A DNA stretch of 64,000 bases from an uncultured Acidobacteriota bacterium. Its GTDB lineage: Bacteria > Acidobacteriota > Blastocatellia > RBC074. Numbering within the stretch: the stretch's first letter is position 1; each line of letters starts with the position of its first letter. Positions 35,937 through 45,821 of this stretch are shown here, piece by piece. The notes beneath the pieces are model-generated. The model did no database searches. It saw only the letters and a program-made list of their open reading frames with translations, and had not been told where the DNA came from. Made by a program: the position numbers and the translations under genes. The DNA lies in assembly GCA_902825875.1 (NCBI GenBank), contig CADECP010000032.1, positions 1-64,000 of the forward strand. The letters are read 5' to 3'.

Positions 35937-36013
35937 GTCTTCTGTTTTGCTGGGGCTTCAGCTTGAGGGCTGGAAATCAGGCTATCTCCCAACTCCCAGC
36001 CCCTATCTCCGTG

Positions 36014-37072
36014 TCAGCCTTTCGGCGCGTAATACCCTTTACGATGACGAACCTTCAGTTCTTTCATCTCTTTGTCGGTTTTGTTCTTCAGCTTGATTTC
36101 CAGCTTGCGAAAGCTGCCGTCCGTCGCATCGTTTTTCGGTTCGTAAGCCAACAAATACTGTTGGCGAAGATCGCGTTCCAATTGAGCAAAAGCGTCTTCC
36201 ATATCGCGGTTGCTTTTCGGAATGATGGCGCGCCCGCCGGTGGCTTCACAGATTTTTCGCAGCGTACCTTCGTCAACGCCGTATCGTCCGTGATCGCCAA
36301 TGCCGATGGCGTAAATCACTACTTCCGCCTTCAGAGCTTCATCAATTGCGTCGCCGATTTTCATGCGGCTGGTGGTGTCTTCGCCGTCGGTAATCAAAAT
36401 GATGGTTTTGCGTCCGGGCTGGCGAGCCAGCATATCTGCACTGGTGGCGACAATCGCGTCATACATCGAAGTCCCGCCCTGCCGCGAACCGCCGTTGATC
36501 GGCGGAGTCGCTCCGCCAAACACTCCAACCGGAGGAGGCGCGACGAATTCAATTTGTTCCAAGCCACGGCGAATCCGCGCCGGATTGGAAGACAAATCCT
36601 GCATGATGGTCGTTTCGCCTTCGAACTTCAGAACGGCGGCAGTGTCTTTGCCAAACCGAATCACCGAATCCACAAACCGGCCTCCGGCTTCTTTCAACAG
36701 CGGCAGTGTGTATTGTTCGCTGCCGCTGACATCCACCAAAATCGCCATCGTCAACGGCAGATCGAATTCTTTCTTGAACGCGAACACTTCCTGCGGTTGG
36801 CCGTTTTCCAGAATGACGACGTCTTCAGTAGTCAGTTCATTCAGATAACGATTCTGTTTGTCCTGCACGCTGAACAGAATGTTGACCAGTTGAGTGCCGA
36901 TTTTCAGCGTTTGCAGTTCTTCGTCTTTTTTCGGAGGTTTTTGCGGGTCCTGTTTTTGCTGCGTTTGTTTTTTGTCCTGAGCGCCAACGTAAGCCGCCGG
37001 AACAAAAACAATCGCCGCGGCCACCAACACGACGATCAAACTGACGATCCGAACTTTATTGATCTGTTTCAT
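36014..37072 (-). CDS. Secreted VWFA-domain protein, copy 1
   Basis: A 352-residue protein with an N-terminal membrane or signal segment (VRIVSLIVVLVAAAIVFVPA, about 7-26), a Lys/Gln-rich linker and the acidobacterial VWFA-related domain. The MIDAS motif is MAILVDVSGSEQY (D-x-S-x-S form, about 108-120), with later elements IILITDGEDTTSRM (about 223-236). The C-terminus ends in KVRHRKGYYAPKG, typical of this family. Function unknown; a cell-surface adhesion or assembly role is usually supposed. It follows its paralogue at 37149-38228 after 76 bp, in the same direction. Confidence 0.88.
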   Translation of the reverse strand: MKQINKVRIVSLIVVLVAAAIVFVPAAYVGAQDKKQTQQKQDPQKPPKKDEELQTLKIGTQLVNILFSVQDKQNRYLNELTTEDVVILENGQPQEVFAFKKEFDLPLTMAILVDVSGSEQYTLPLLKEAGGRFVDSVIRFGKDTAAVLKFEGETTIMQDLSSNPARIRRGLEQIEFVAPPPVGVFGGATPPINGGSRQGGTSMYDAIVATSADMLARQPGRKTIILITDGEDTTSRMKIGDAIDEALKAEVVIYAIGIGDHGRYGVDEGTLRKICEATGGRAIIPKSNRDMEDAFAQLERDLRQQYLLAYEPKNDATDGSFRKLEIKLKNKTDKEMKELKVRHRKGYYAPKG

Positions 37073-37148
37073 ACTGCCTTCTCCTTGACCGCGTCTGGCG
37101 GTTTTTTGTTGGCCGCTGGCAAAGGGGTGGCAAGCGGCTTCTGTTCAT

Positions 37149-38228
37149 CTACTGCGGATTTGCTTGCGCGCCGGTCACAGTTCGTGGCGGAGTCGCCGTG
37201 TAACCGGTCTTCGTTCTGACCTTGTAATCTTTGTGATTCGGCAAACGGACTTCGATCTTGCGATATTTGCCATCGTACTTGTTGTTGACCGGTTCGTAAG
37301 CGACGGAATACTGACTGCGAAGTTCGCGGGCAATCGCCGAAAAGCTGCGTTCGAGTTCGATAACTTCCGAAGTGAAGAACGCTCGCCCGCCGGTGTCTTC
37401 GGCCAGTCGCTTCAAATCCTTGTCTTCTTTCTTGTCCACCATTCCGGCCTGCACGCCGAAAAAGCCCGCGGCTTTGGTGCTGATGACATATACGATGGTT
37501 TCCGATCGCTGAGCGATTTCGATTGAGTCTTTCAGTTCGCGTTCGCTGACGGTGTCTTCGCCGTCTGTGATGACGACCATCGCGCGACGGCGTCCGGCCA
37601 GCGCCGGCGACAACATCTTCTCTTCGCAAATCTGATAGATCGCGTCGTACATTTTGGTTTCGCCCTGAGCTTTCACTTTGTCAATTGCTTTGGTCAGTAA
37701 ATCAATGCGATTGCTGAAATCCTGGTGCAGTTCAACTTGCGAATCGAAGGTCACGAACAGCGCGCGGTCTTTGCGCGAAGTCAGCATGGTCTGCAAAAAC
37801 GAAACCGCCGCATCTTTTTCAAACTTCAACTTGGGTTTGACGCTGTTCGACGTATCCATCAAAACCGCCACGTCCAACGGCAAATCGGTTTGAGCCGTCA
37901 GGTTCAAAATCTCCTGCGGCACTTTGTCTTCGAAAACCTCAAAGTCTGCCTGTTTCAGATCAACCACATACCGTCCGGTTTTGTTGTCGGTCACGGTGAC
38001 GGCCAACCGCACGTTGACGGTGATGTACTGCTCCTTCTCAGGAACAGGGTCTTGCTGACCGGCGGGTTTGGTTTGGTCGCCGGATTTCTGCTGACCGGCG
38101 GGCGGCTGATTTTTCTGTTGGGAACTCTGCGATTGAGCCTGTTGTGCGCTGGCGGAAAACACTCCGACGCACACTAAAACCACAACCGAAATGGCAGCCG
38201 CACAGGCAAACCAGCGACGCTTCTTCAT
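37149..38228 (-). CDS. Secreted VWFA-domain protein, copy 2
   Basis: A 359-residue paralogue of the neighbouring VWFA protein. It has a signal sequence (about 1-28, ending VGVFSASAQQ), a Gln/Lys/Pro-rich linker (about 29-68), a leading beta segment with LKQADFEVFEDKVPQEILNL, and the VWFA domain with DVAVLMDTSNSVKPKLKF (metal motif D-x-S-x-S-like, about 120-137) and VVITDGEDTVSEREL. It ends in TKTGYTATPPRTV. Tandem duplication with the 352-residue copy is likely; the linkers and termini have diverged strongly. Confidence 0.88.
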   Translation of the reverse strand: MKKRRWFACAAAISVVVLVCVGVFSASAQQAQSQSSQQKNQPPAGQQKSGDQTKPAGQQDPVPEKEQYITVNVRLAVTVTDNKTGRYVVDLKQADFEVFEDKVPQEILNLTAQTDLPLDVAVLMDTSNSVKPKLKFEKDAAVSFLQTMLTSRKDRALFVTFDSQVELHQDFSNRIDLLTKAIDKVKAQGETKMYDAIYQICEEKMLSPALAGRRRAMVVITDGEDTVSERELKDSIEIAQRSETIVYVISTKAAGFFGVQAGMVDKKEDKDLKRLAEDTGGRAFFTSEVIELERSFSAIARELRSQYSVAYEPVNNKYDGKYRKIEVRLPNHKDYKVRTKTGYTATPPRTVTGAQANPQ

Positions 38229-38337
38229 AACTCGACCTCCAAATTAACTGCGATGATTTCAAGGGAATGAACGAGGCCAGGATTATAGTTTGCGCGGAAG
38301 TTGGCAGTAAAGCGGGCGAAGCTTCAGCCAAAAACAC

Positions 38338-38379
38338 TTCAGGCAGGCTTGAAGCCAAAATACTTCAAGCCTGCCTGAA
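38338..38379 (-). terminator. Perfect 17-bp hairpin downstream of the pilin-like gene
   Basis: TTCAGGCAGGCTTGAAG (38338-38354) pairs perfectly with 38363-38379 around an 8-nt loop. On the minus strand it follows the pilin-like gene by about 26 nt and is trailed by GTGTTTTTGG, so it may end that transcript. It could also be a dispersed palindrome. Confidence 0.6.
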
Positions 38380-38405
38380 ATTTTGTCAGTGAAAGCGATT
38401 AAGCT

Positions 38406-38912
38406 TTACGGTGTGGTTTTAGGCGCTTCCTGTCCTGTGGCTCCGCCAGCGCCCGCACCTGCCAGCGGAGAACCTCCGCCGTGTGGGACTGCGCTGGGAG
38501 TTTTGGCTTCGACATAACGGATTGTTCCGTCTTCGATGACGTTGAAATCGCGCGATGCTGTCGTGGCACTCGACCGCGTGGATTGCACACAGTATTGGTC
38601 GGGCGTGGCTTCGGTGGAGGTGTAAACGTATCCGCTGACAGCCGTGCCGCCTGCGAAGTTGGCGTCAATCAAACCTGCCTGGTTCAATTCGGACAGAGAC
38701 CCGAATTTGCCCTTCATTGCACTGAACTGAGCCTGGTTGTTGTGAACGGTTCGCAGAGTCTGAATGGCGGCGGTTTCGCGCCCGGTTTCCAAATTCTTAA
38801 GCAGTTTGGGAACGGCGACGGCGGCCAGAATGCCCACGATGGCGACGACGATCAGCAATTCGATCAAGGAAAATCCCGCTTCAATGCGGCGGCGTGAGTG
38901 TTGGTGCTTCAT
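38406..38912 (-). CDS. Type IV prepilin-like protein (pseudopilin)
   Basis: A 168-residue prepilin. A short basic leader ends in G and is followed by FSLIELLIVVAIVGILAAVA (residues 14-33), with the conserved Glu five residues after the processing site. After the helix (KLLKNLETGRETAAIQTLRT) comes a GspG/PilE-like globular domain (about 55-150) and a Gly/Ala/Pro-rich tail. AAGGAG lies upstream of the ATG. It is isolated from other secretion or pilus genes, so whether it serves type IV pili or type II secretion cannot be said. Confidence 0.9.
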   Translation of the reverse strand: MKHQHSRRRIEAGFSLIELLIVVAIVGILAAVAVPKLLKNLETGRETAAIQTLRTVHNNQAQFSAMKGKFGSLSELNQAGLIDANFAGGTAVSGYVYTSTEATPDQYCVQSTRSSATTASRDFNVIEDGTIRYVEAKTPSAVPHGGGSPLAGAGAGGATGQEAPKTTP

Positions 38913-39050
38913 AAAACTTCTTAGCTCCTTCCAGATTTAGGAAAACTTGTTGAGGGTCATTGCGACGATGCTTGTCACGATGGAAGATCAGGACGGTTCC
39001 AATATTACACACCGCTGCTGAGATTTGCCAAGCTGCTGACAACCCGGCCC

Positions 39051-39731
39051 TCACAGATGCCGCACGTAACTCCGCAACGCGACGATCAGCGCAAACAGCG
39101 AAATTACCATCCAGGAAACTGCCCAGACCGTCGCGGGGATCATGGTCATTTGCTGCATCGTCACAGCGTCAGAATGCATAGTCGTCGTCGCGGAAAGCAC
39201 GAACAACGTTCGCAAATCCAGAAAAGCGTTCAGGCAGCATTGCACAGCCAGAAAACTGAGAAAGAAATGCGCGAAGTCGGGACTGGAAATGATCGCCACT
39301 CCAGCCAAGCCCAAAGCCAGCAGTATCCCCATCGCCCAAGTGACCCAATCTCCTGCCAAAAACACCGTCACCAACAGAACCACACCGGCGCACGCCGTCA
39401 ACGCGGCTTTGGCTCGCGTGGTGTAACTGCCCAAAACTAACAACGCCACTCCAAAAACTGTGCTGGTCAAATACCCTGCGCTGGCGATTGCCAGTGGGAA
39501 TCCTCCGCGCGTCAGCGTTTCTCCGCTGGCATCCAAAAACACGTGCAGCCGCTCCACCTGCCCCAAGGTCATAAACGCAGCAATGGCATGTCCGCCTTCG
39601 TGAATGAAGGTTACGAACAATCGAATCGGGTACACCACCGCCCAGGCCAGCGGTAAATAAGAAAACGCGACGGTCAGCACCGAAGCGCCGAGCAAAAACC
39701 ACAATGGATCACGATTTTTTCTGGTTCGCAT
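39051..39731 (-). CDS. M50-like membrane metallopeptidase
   Basis: A 226-residue polytopic protein of about six helices. FVTFIHEGGHAIAAFMTLGQ (about 38-57) carries an HEGGH zinc-binding motif within a membrane segment, as in site-2-protease-like M50 peptidases and the related B-type families. The second zinc aspartate usually found in a later helix may be in NAFLDLRTLFV (about 163-173). No PDZ domain. Possible roles are regulated intramembrane proteolysis or housekeeping of membrane proteins; the substrate is unknown. Confidence 0.8.
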   Translation of the reverse strand: MRTRKNRDPLWFLLGASVLTVAFSYLPLAWAVVYPIRLFVTFIHEGGHAIAAFMTLGQVERLHVFLDASGETLTRGGFPLAIASAGYLTSTVFGVALLVLGSYTTRAKAALTACAGVVLLVTVFLAGDWVTWAMGILLALGLAGVAIISSPDFAHFFLSFLAVQCCLNAFLDLRTLFVLSATTTMHSDAVTMQQMTMIPATVWAVSWMVISLFALIVALRSYVRHL

Positions 39732-39842
39732 AGCTCCGAAAACGCAGACAAGTCCTGAAAAGTTCTAGCGACAATTTCCCCAAGCCTGTGGGACAATTTT
39801 GAAACGCAATCACACTTTACCGAAGGAGATCGAAATCAACCA

Positions 39843-40268
39843 ATGCCCGGAAAAGAGTTTGACCTGTTGAAACCATTGTCCGAACGAAATCCATATCTGA
39901 ACTTTTTGGGAATCGAATTGCTGGACGCAGGCGAAGGCTGGGTAAAAATGAAGCTCAGCTTTCGCCCGGAATTTCTGCAACCGTTCACCGTTCACGGCGG
40001 AGCGATTTATTCGCTGGCCGATGCTGCGGCGGCTCATGCCTTGATGACGCGAATCATGCCCGAACAGTATCCGACTACTGTCGAACAGCGCATCAACTTC
40101 CTGAAAGCCGTCAAAGATCAGGACGTGTACTGCGAAGCCACCATTCTCAATCTTGGCCGCACGCTGGCTTACGCCGAAGCGACGATGACGACGGCAGACG
40201 GCACACTTGTCGCCAAAAGCGCAGCAACGTTGATGCGGCTCGACGTTGCGCGCGCCAAAAAAGAATAA
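39843..40268 (+). CDS. PaaI-type hotdog-fold thioesterase
   Basis: A 141-residue hotdog-fold thioesterase. NPYLNFLGIELLDAGEGWVK leads to the central helix with FTVHGGAIYSLADAAAAHAL (about 48-67), the H-G-G-x-x-x-x-x-x-D pattern of the PaaI group, where the Asp/Glu activates water to cleave acyl-CoA. The later strands are KAVKDQDVYCEATILNLGRT and TLVAKSAATLMRL. The ATG is at 39843 behind GAAGGAGATCG. It is convergent with the small membrane-protein gene that ends 8 bp downstream. Confidence 0.9.
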   Translation: MPGKEFDLLKPLSERNPYLNFLGIELLDAGEGWVKMKLSFRPEFLQPFTVHGGAIYSLADAAAAHALMTRIMPEQYPTTVEQRINFLKAVKDQDVYCEATILNLGRTLAYAEATMTTADGTLVAKSAATLMRLDVARAKKE

Positions 40269-40276
40269 CTGCGGAG

Positions 40277-40429
40277 TTACCGAATAAACCCCGCCGCGTT
40301 TTCCAACGCTTCTTTGACCGATTTCCACCCGAAGCCCGGCGAATAAATCTGATAAGCGAAATAGGCCATCAACAGCGTCAGGGCAACAATGAAAAGCCGG
40401 TCAAGCAAGCGATACCCGTTGTCGCGCAT
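40277..40429 (-). CDS. Small single-pass membrane protein (50 aa)
   Basis: A 50-residue open frame with ATG at 40429, TAA at 40277 and GGAG nine nt upstream of the ATG. The sequence has a basic start (MRDNGYRLLDR), one hydrophobic helix (LFIVALTLLMAYFAYQIY, about 12-29) and an amphipathic tail (GWKSVKEALENAAGFIR). Codon use looks like its neighbours. No family is known to me. It lies downstream of dnaN on the same strand but is separated from it by a hairpin. Confidence 0.6.
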   Translation of the reverse strand: MRDNGYRLLDRLFIVALTLLMAYFAYQIYSPGFGWKSVKEALENAAGFIR

Positions 40430-40551
40430 GGCTTGTGACTCCAATTCAATTTCAACGCTTGTTGAAAGTTCTGATTTTCGGATGAACTAAAAAGGGGGGA
40501 TTGCGAAAGGTAATGTTGGTTATTTTTGGGGTTACAGTCAACGAAACCAGT

Positions 40552-40594
40552 TCGCAAGAGCGACAAGCGGGTGATGATCTTATCGCTCTTGCGA
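40552..40594 (-). terminator. 12-bp hairpin downstream of dnaN
   Basis: TCGCAAGAGCGA (40552-40563) pairs perfectly with TCGCTCTTGCGA (40583-40594). It is 13 bp beyond the dnaN stop. There is no U-tract, so termination is only a possibility. Confidence 0.45.
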
Positions 40595-40606
40595 TTCAAT
40601 GTTCGA

Positions 40607-41707
40607 TCACAGTCGCATCGGCATAACGATGTATCGGAAATCGTAATCGCTCTCGTCTTTTGATCGAAGCTGTGTTTGCGAATTGCTGTCCTTGAATTCC
40701 AACAGCACGTCGCCTTCCTGAATTACACCGAAAAAATCCAGCAGGTAACTGGCGTTGAACGCGGCGGAAATTTCCGGGCCGTTGTATTCGACCGGCAAGA
40801 CTTCGTTGGCTTCACCGGATTCCGAAGCCGGAGCGGAAATCGTCACCTTGCCCTCCGTCACGTCGAAACGAATCGTGTGTGAACGTTCATCAGCCATCAA
40901 CGCGACTCGGCGCAACGCCGCAGCAAGTTGTCCGGCGGGAATGGCTACGCGGTTGTCATTGTTTTTCGGCAGCACCAATTCGTAATTCGGGAATTGACCG
41001 CTCAGCGTGCGCGAAGACAACAACCGTCTGCCGAACCGGAAAAACAAGTGGTTTTCGTTGAATCCGATTTCAACCGTTTCTTCGGTGTCGGCGCTCAGCC
41101 GCGACAATTCCGCCAAAGTCTTTTTCGGAATCAGCACGTCCAGACTGGCTTCGCCCAGATTGGCAGGTTTTTCAACGTACGAAAGCCTGTGGCCGTCGGT
41201 AGCCACCATACGGGTTTTGTCCGAATGAATCTCGAACTTCGCGCCGTTCAATGTGTAACGCGATTCTTCGGCGGTGATGGCGAATTGCGTGCGCGCGATC
41301 AGCGTGCGAAGCGTTTCCGCCGGCAGCGATGTGAAATGGCCAGTGAATTCTGGGGTTTCGGGAAAATTGTCTTTGGGCAATCCGGCCATACGAAACCGCG
41401 ATCGTTCACAAACAATTGCAATTTGGTCGTTATCGCCCTGTTTGAATTCAATTTCGGCTTCGGGTAACGAGCGAACGATCTCGAATAGTTTTTTGGCTTG
41501 AAGGCAAATCGCTCCTCCCTTTTTCGATTCAATCGGGCAAATGGTCGAAATGGCTACGTCCAGGTCGGTTCCCTTGATCGAAAGCTCGCTGCCTTTCGCT
41601 TCCAGCAGCAGGTTTGACAGGATCGGAATCGTGCTTTTCTTTTCAACGACACCTTGAATCAAATTTAGTTCTTTCAGCAGAGCTGATTTGCTAACAGTGA
41701 AATGCAT
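40607..41707 (-). CDS. dnaN: DNA polymerase III beta sliding clamp
   Basis: A 366-residue beta clamp, the ring that tethers DNA polymerase III. It starts [20 protein letters not shown], has the three repeated clamp domains (about 1-120, 125-245, 246-366) and ends in the hydrophobic-cleft sequence [10 protein letters not shown]-like [10 protein letters not shown] typical of Dna[14 protein letters not shown] (about 27-39) and [16 protein letters not shown] (about 170-185) are characteristic. It lies downstream of dnaA, separated by the probable origin. Confidence 0.98.
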   Translation of the reverse strand: MHFTVSKSALLKELNLIQGVVEKKSTIPILSNLLLEAKGSELSIKGTDLDVAISTICPIESKKGGAICLQAKKLFEIVRSLPEAEIEFKQGDNDQIAIVCERSRFRMAGLPKDNFPETPEFTGHFTSLPAETLRTLIARTQFAITAEESRYTLNGAKFEIHSDKTRMVATDGHRLSYVEKPANLGEASLDVLIPKKTLAELSRLSADTEETVEIGFNENHLFFRFGRRLLSSRTLSGQFPNYELVLPKNNDNRVAIPAGQLAAALRRVALMADERSHTIRFDVTEGKVTISAPASESGEANEVLPVEYNGPEISAAFNASYLLDFFGVIQEGDVLLEFKDSNSQTQLRSKDESDYDFRYIVMPMRL

Positions 41708-42011
41708 GACTTGCTCCCTTTCAGAAATTTCCTCTGGCTAGTTTTCTTTCTACTTACTAAATCCTAAAAAACTATATTTATCCAGCAGTAGTAGTAGTGC
41801 CTGTGGAAAAGTGGAAAACCATCCTAAGCAGTTTGTTCCGCTTCGGTTTAACCGAATTTTAGCCTGTGAATAAACTTGTTGACCAACTGACCGCCCTGTG
41901 GGCATCGGCTGTGGAAAACTGCAATTGGTGAAAATCATCCGGGAAAATCCACAGATGTTCACCGCCATTCACAGGCCGTTATAAAAATGAGTTGTGAAAA
42001 ATCGAAAAAGC
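41708..42011. other. Probable oriC between dnaA and dnaN
   Basis: A 304-bp gene-free stretch with a cluster of DnaA-box-like 9-mers: a perfect TGTGAATAA (41865-41873), TGTGGAAAA at 41802-41810 and 41910-41918, AAATCCACA (41945-41953), CCATTCACA (41965-41973) and TGTGAAAAA (41993-42001). An AT-rich stretch (about 41735-41785, TTTTCTTTCT to CTATATTTATCC) next to dnaN could unwind. The dnaA-dnaN setting and nearby parS sites support origin function; dnaN's promoter must also be here. Confidence 0.75.
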
Positions 42012-43433
42012 CTATTTACAGCTAGCAATTAGGCTGTTGATAACGGTGTGGATATTTCCTTTTTTCTCCTGGCACAACGTCTGAATTTTTTTGACGCTGT
42101 GCAACACCGTCGTGTGATGTTTGTCGCCGAATTCGCGCCCGATTTCCGGCAGGCTTGATCGTGTCAGAGTCTTGCACAGGTACATTGCCACCTGACGCGG
42201 AAAGGCGATTTCGCGCGAGTTCGATTTGGATTTCAGTTCCGAAACTTTCAGTTTGTAATGTTCGGCGACGATTTTCTGAATCATTTCGATGGTGACGGAA
42301 CGCTCCTCTTCTTCGATGATGTTTTTGATCGCTTCCTGTGCCAGCGCCAGATTGATCGTGTCGCCGCGCAACGAAGACAGCGCCGTCAGCCGAACCAGCG
42401 AACCTTCCAATTCGCGTATGTTCGATTTTATTCGTTTGGCGATGTACATCGTCACATCGTCTGGCAGATCAATTTTTTCGCTTTCGGCCTTTTTTCGCAA
42501 AATGGCGACTTTGGTTTCCAGATCAGGCGGAGTGATGTCGGCAATCAATCCCCATTCGAACCGCGAATGCAGCCGCTCTTCCAACGTGGGAATGTCTTTG
42601 GGCGCGCAATCCGCAGAAATGACAATCTGCTTTTGTCCGTCGTGCAGCGCATTGAAGGTGTGAAAGAACTCTTCCTGAGTGCGCTCCTTGCCGGCGATGA
42701 ACTGAATGTCGTCAATCAGCAAAATGTCTATCGAACGATACCGGTCGCGGAAAGCCATCGTCTGGTCGTAGCGAATCGCATTTATCAGTTCGTTCATGAA
42801 CCGCTCTGCGGAAATGTAACAGAGCCGCAAATGGCGATATTGTTCTTTGATGCGATGGCCGATGGCACACATCAGGTGCGTTTTGCCCAAACCGACTCCG
42901 CCGTAAATGAACAACGGGTTGTAAGTTTTCGACGGAGTATCGGCCACAGCCTGTGCCGCGGCGTGGGCAAACTGATTGCAGGAACCGACGACAAACGTAT
43001 CGAATGTGTATTTCTGGTTTAGATGGACTTCTGATTGGTCGGCGTCAGCGTATCGCTGAGTCGTGACGGTCGCGGTTGAAAAATACTGACGCGAAGGCGC
43101 GGCCATTGTCCGAGCAGTTGGCTTTTGGACATGAATCGAATCGGCATTGGCAGCCGGACGAACTTGTCCGTTTTGAATCTGCGCTTCGGAATTTGCCATT
43201 GCTTCAAAGGCGATAGAACAACCGGCGATGCCAACTTCGTCCAGAGATTCTTCCAGCACGTCGCTGTAATTGTTCAAAATCCAGTCTTCAAACACGCGAT
43301 CAGGGACTTTCACTTTCAACGTCGAACCTTCCAGTTCCAGGAAAGAGGTCGGCTTGAACCACGTCGTAAAGCTTTCGTGATTCACTCTTTTCTCGACTGC
43401 CGAGAGTACCGATTCCCAGATGTTTTCGCTCAT
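42012..43433 (-). CDS. dnaA: Chromosomal replication initiator DnaA
   Basis: A 473-residue initiator. Domain I (1-85; [20 protein letters not shown]), a variable Gln/Ala/Ser-rich linker (about 90-135), AAA+ domain III (about 140-360) with Walker [12 protein letters not shown] (about 178-188) and Walker [21 protein letters not shown], and the DNA-binding domain IV (about 380-473) with the signature [20 protein letters not shown] and [15 protein letters not shown]. Complete and typical. Its leader contains a long hairpin, and the start has no strong ribosome site. Confidence 0.98.
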   Translation of the reverse strand: MSENIWESVLSAVEKRVNHESFTTWFKPTSFLELEGSTLKVKVPDRVFEDWILNNYSDVLEESLDEVGIAGCSIAFEAMANSEAQIQNGQVRPAANADSIHVQKPTARTMAAPSRQYFSTATVTTQRYADADQSEVHLNQKYTFDTFVVGSCNQFAHAAAQAVADTPSKTYNPLFIYGGVGLGKTHLMCAIGHRIKEQYRHLRLCYISAERFMNELINAIRYDQTMAFRDRYRSIDILLIDDIQFIAGKERTQEEFFHTFNALHDGQKQIVISADCAPKDIPTLEERLHSRFEWGLIADITPPDLETKVAILRKKAESEKIDLPDDVTMYIAKRIKSNIRELEGSLVRLTALSSLRGDTINLALAQEAIKNIIEEEERSVTIEMIQKIVAEHYKLKVSELKSKSNSREIAFPRQVAMYLCKTLTRSSLPEIGREFGDKHHTTVLHSVKKIQTLCQEKKGNIHTVINSLIASCK

Positions 43434-43450
43434 AAGGCAACGTTGACGCC

Positions 43451-43497
43451 GTCAGTTTGGCGCGCAAAAGCCTTCGCTTTTCGCGCGCGGAACTGAC
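43451..43497 (-). promoter_or_regulatory. Long hairpin in the dnaA leader
   Basis: A 47-nt near-perfect inverted repeat ending 17 nt upstream of the dnaA start. Paired blocks are GTCAGTT/AACTGAC, GCGCGC/GCGCGC and AAAAGC/GCTTTT around a 4-nt loop, with one 2x2 internal loop and one bulge (about 19 pairs). There is no U-tract, so it is more likely a leader structure or protein site than a terminator. Confidence 0.7.
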
Positions 43498-43679
43498 TGT
43501 TTTGAAATCTTTACAGAAGTTTTCTGACTTAGAAGGGCTGCGAGTATACAGAACGAAAAAGTGATTGCAAGGAATCCATTTTCAGACTTTCGCTGGCAGT
43601 TCATAATGTGATTATTGGCTGCGGAATACTTGGAAAGACAAGCCGAATCATCGAAATTGTTTGTCGAGGAGAATTTGAA

Positions 43680-45638
43680 ATGACAGAAAAAAGCATTGCG
43701 TCTTACGGTTCGTGGCGTTCGCCGATCACGTCGGATTTGATCGTCGCCGGAACCGTCAGGTTGGGTCAGGTGGAAATTGATGGCGAAACCGTTTTTTGGA
43801 GCGAAGGACGCCCGGCGGAAAAAGGTCGCAACGTGATTGTCAGGCCTTCGCCGGACGGTTCGATCCCGGACAGTTCGACAATGGATGTGATTCCGTCGCC
43901 GTTCAACGCGCGAACGCTGGTCAACGAATACGGCGGAGGCAGTTTTGCGGTCAGCAATGGCGAAGTCTTCTTTTCCAATTTTGCCGATCAACGGCTTTAT
44001 CGAATTGCGCCGAACGCCGAACCGCAAGCCGTGACTGCGGAATCGAAGTTTCGTTATGCCGACGGTATTGTGGATTGGCTGCGAAATCGGTTTGTCTGCG
44101 TCCGCGAAGATCATTCCGTTGCCGGACGCGAAGCCGCGACGACGTTGGTGGCGATTGATCTGGCCAGCGGCGAGCAAACTGTTTTGGCCGAAGGCAATGA
44201 TTTTTACTCTTCGCCACGATTGAATCCCGATGGCAATCAACTGGCTTGGCTGGCGTGGAATCATCCGAACATGCCTTGGGATGGTTCGGAGCTTTGGTTG
44301 GCCGATGTACGAGCGGACGGTTTGCTGGTGAACAAAACCTTGATTGCTGGCGGTTCGGCAGAATCGGTGTTCCAGCCGGAATGGTCGCCCGGCGGCGATT
44401 TGTATTTCGTTTCTGACCCAAACGGCTGGTGGAATTTGTATCGTCAGCGCGCAGGTCGCGTCGAAGCCGTTTGCCAAATGGAAGCCGAATTCGGAATGCC
44501 GCAATGGGTGTTCGGCATGTCCTCTTATGCTTTTATTTCGCCGACGCAGATTGTTTGCAGTTATATCCAAAATGGTTTTTCACACTTGGCGTTGATCGAA
44601 ATCGAAACCGGCGAACTCACCTCCATCGAATCGCCGTACACACAAATCGAAGGCATACGATCTGCGGCGGGCAAGGTGGTGTTTTTCGCCGCTGCGCCAA
44701 CGCAAGGTTCCGCGATTGTCAGCTTTGATCCGGCAACGCGACGGTTTGAAACATTGCGCCGATCAAGCGATCTGACAATTGATGCCGGTTACATTTCCGT
44801 TGCTCAGGCGGTCGAGTTTCCTACCGAGTCAGGGCTGACCGCACACGGCTTCTTTTATCCGCCGCAGAACAAAGATTACGCAGCGCCGGTTAATGAGCGT
44901 CCGCCGCTGCTCGTCATGATTCACGGCGGTCCGACTTCGGCGGCGTTTGCAACTTTGAAGCTGGGAATTCAGTACTGGACTTCGCGGGGCATTGCTGTGT
45001 TGGATGTCAATTACGGCGGCAGCACAGGTTACGGGCGAGCTTACCGCGAACGGTTGAAAGGCAATTGGGGCGTGGTGGATGTGGACGATTGTGTCAACGG
45101 CGCTCGGTTTTTGGCGGAGCAAGGTTTGCCAGAATGGATTGTTGATGGCAATCGGCTGGCAATCACAGGCGGCAGCGCAGGAGGTTACACCGTGTTATGC
45201 GCGCTGGCGTTCCGCGACGTGTTCAAAGCCGGAGCAAGTCATTACGGTGTCAGCGATCTGGCCGCGCTGGAAATTGACACTCACAAATTTGAATCGCGTT
45301 ACTCGCACTCGCTGGTTGCGCCGTATCCCGAACGTGCCGATCTTTACAGCGAACGTTCGCCGATTCATCACACCGACAAGCTGAACGCGCCGGTGATTTT
45401 CTTTCAAGGCCTGGAAGACAAGGTCGTGCCGCCGAACCAGTCTGAAATGATGGTCGAAGCCTTGCGGCAAAAGAATCTGCCGGTTGCTTATGTCACCTTT
45501 GAAGGCGAACAACATGGTTTTCGCCAAGCGGCAAACATCAAACGCGCGCTGGATGGCGAACTTTATTTTTACTCGCGCATTTTTGGTTTTGAGCTGGCTG
45601 ACGCGGTTGAGCCAGTACCGATAGAAAATCTCCCGTAA
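43680..45638 (+). CDS. S9-family prolyl oligopeptidase-like peptidase
   Basis: A 652-residue serine peptidase, starting at the ATG behind GAGGAGAA. The N-terminal propeller (about 20-390) is followed by an alpha/beta-hydrolase domain. [17 protein letters not shown] (about 412-428) gives the oxyanion region; the nucleophile lies in [15 protein letters not shown] (G-x-S-x-G, about 500-514); the Asp in [18 protein letters not shown] (about 579-596) and the His in [13 protein letters not shown] (about 612-624) complete the triad. No signal peptide, so probably cytoplasmic. Members cleave short peptides (acylaminoacyl or dipeptidyl peptidases). Confidence 0.92.
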   Translation: MTEKSIASYGSWRSPITSDLIVAGTVRLGQVEIDGETVFWSEGRPAEKGRNVIVRPSPDGSIPDSSTMDVIPSPFNARTLVNEYGGGSFAVSNGEVFFSNFADQRLYRIAPNAEPQAVTAESKFRYADGIVDWLRNRFVCVREDHSVAGREAATTLVAIDLASGEQTVLAEGNDFYSSPRLNPDGNQLAWLAWNHPNMPWDGSELWLADVRADGLLVNKTLIAGGSAESVFQPEWSPGGDLYFVSDPNGWWNLYRQRAGRVEAVCQMEAEFGMPQWVFGMSSYAFISPTQIVCSYIQNGFSHLALIEIETGELTSIESPYTQIEGIRSAAGKVVFFAAAPTQGSAIVSFDPATRRFETLRRSSDLTIDAGYISVAQAVEFPTESGLTAHGFFYPPQNKDYAAPVNERPPLLVMIHGGPTSAAFATLKLGIQYWTSRGIAVLDVNYGGSTGYGRAYRERLKGNWGVVDVDDCVNGARFLAEQGLPEWIVDGNRLAITGGSAGGYTVLCALAFRDVFKAGASHYGVSDLAALEIDTHKFESRYSHSLVAPYPERADLYSERSPIHHTDKLNAPVIFFQGLEDKVVPPNQSEMMVEALRQKNLPVAYVTFEGEQHGFRQAANIKRALDGELYFYSRIFGFELADAVEPVPIENLP

Positions 45639-45653
45639 CAGAAATTCACCTCA

Positions 45654-45821
45654 TCCACGAAGGAACACGAAGCGGACACGAAGAAAGAAAACAGGACAGG
45701 ATTTACAGGATTCAACAGGATTTTTATCAGCCTGATTCGATCAAGAGTTTCATCTTGCCAATACTGTAAATCCTGTCGGAGTTTCTTCTTCCTTCGTGGC
45801 GCTTCGTGTGTCTTCGTGGAA
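45654..45821. repeat. 168-bp long palindromic element
   Basis: Two arms of about 57 nt (from 45654 and ending at 45821) match as inverted repeats over roughly 85% of positions. Each is built of short words: CACGAAG repeated three times, then CAGGATTTACAG. The centre is about 50 bp. It fills the gap between the S9 peptidase and the sigma factor gene and runs into the latter's first codons. MITE-like in shape, but with no visible target duplication. Confidence 0.75.

Noticed and set aside
43452-44570. 372-codon minus-strand open frame
   Set aside because: Opposite the S9 peptidase and running into the dnaA leader hairpin; no domain pattern.
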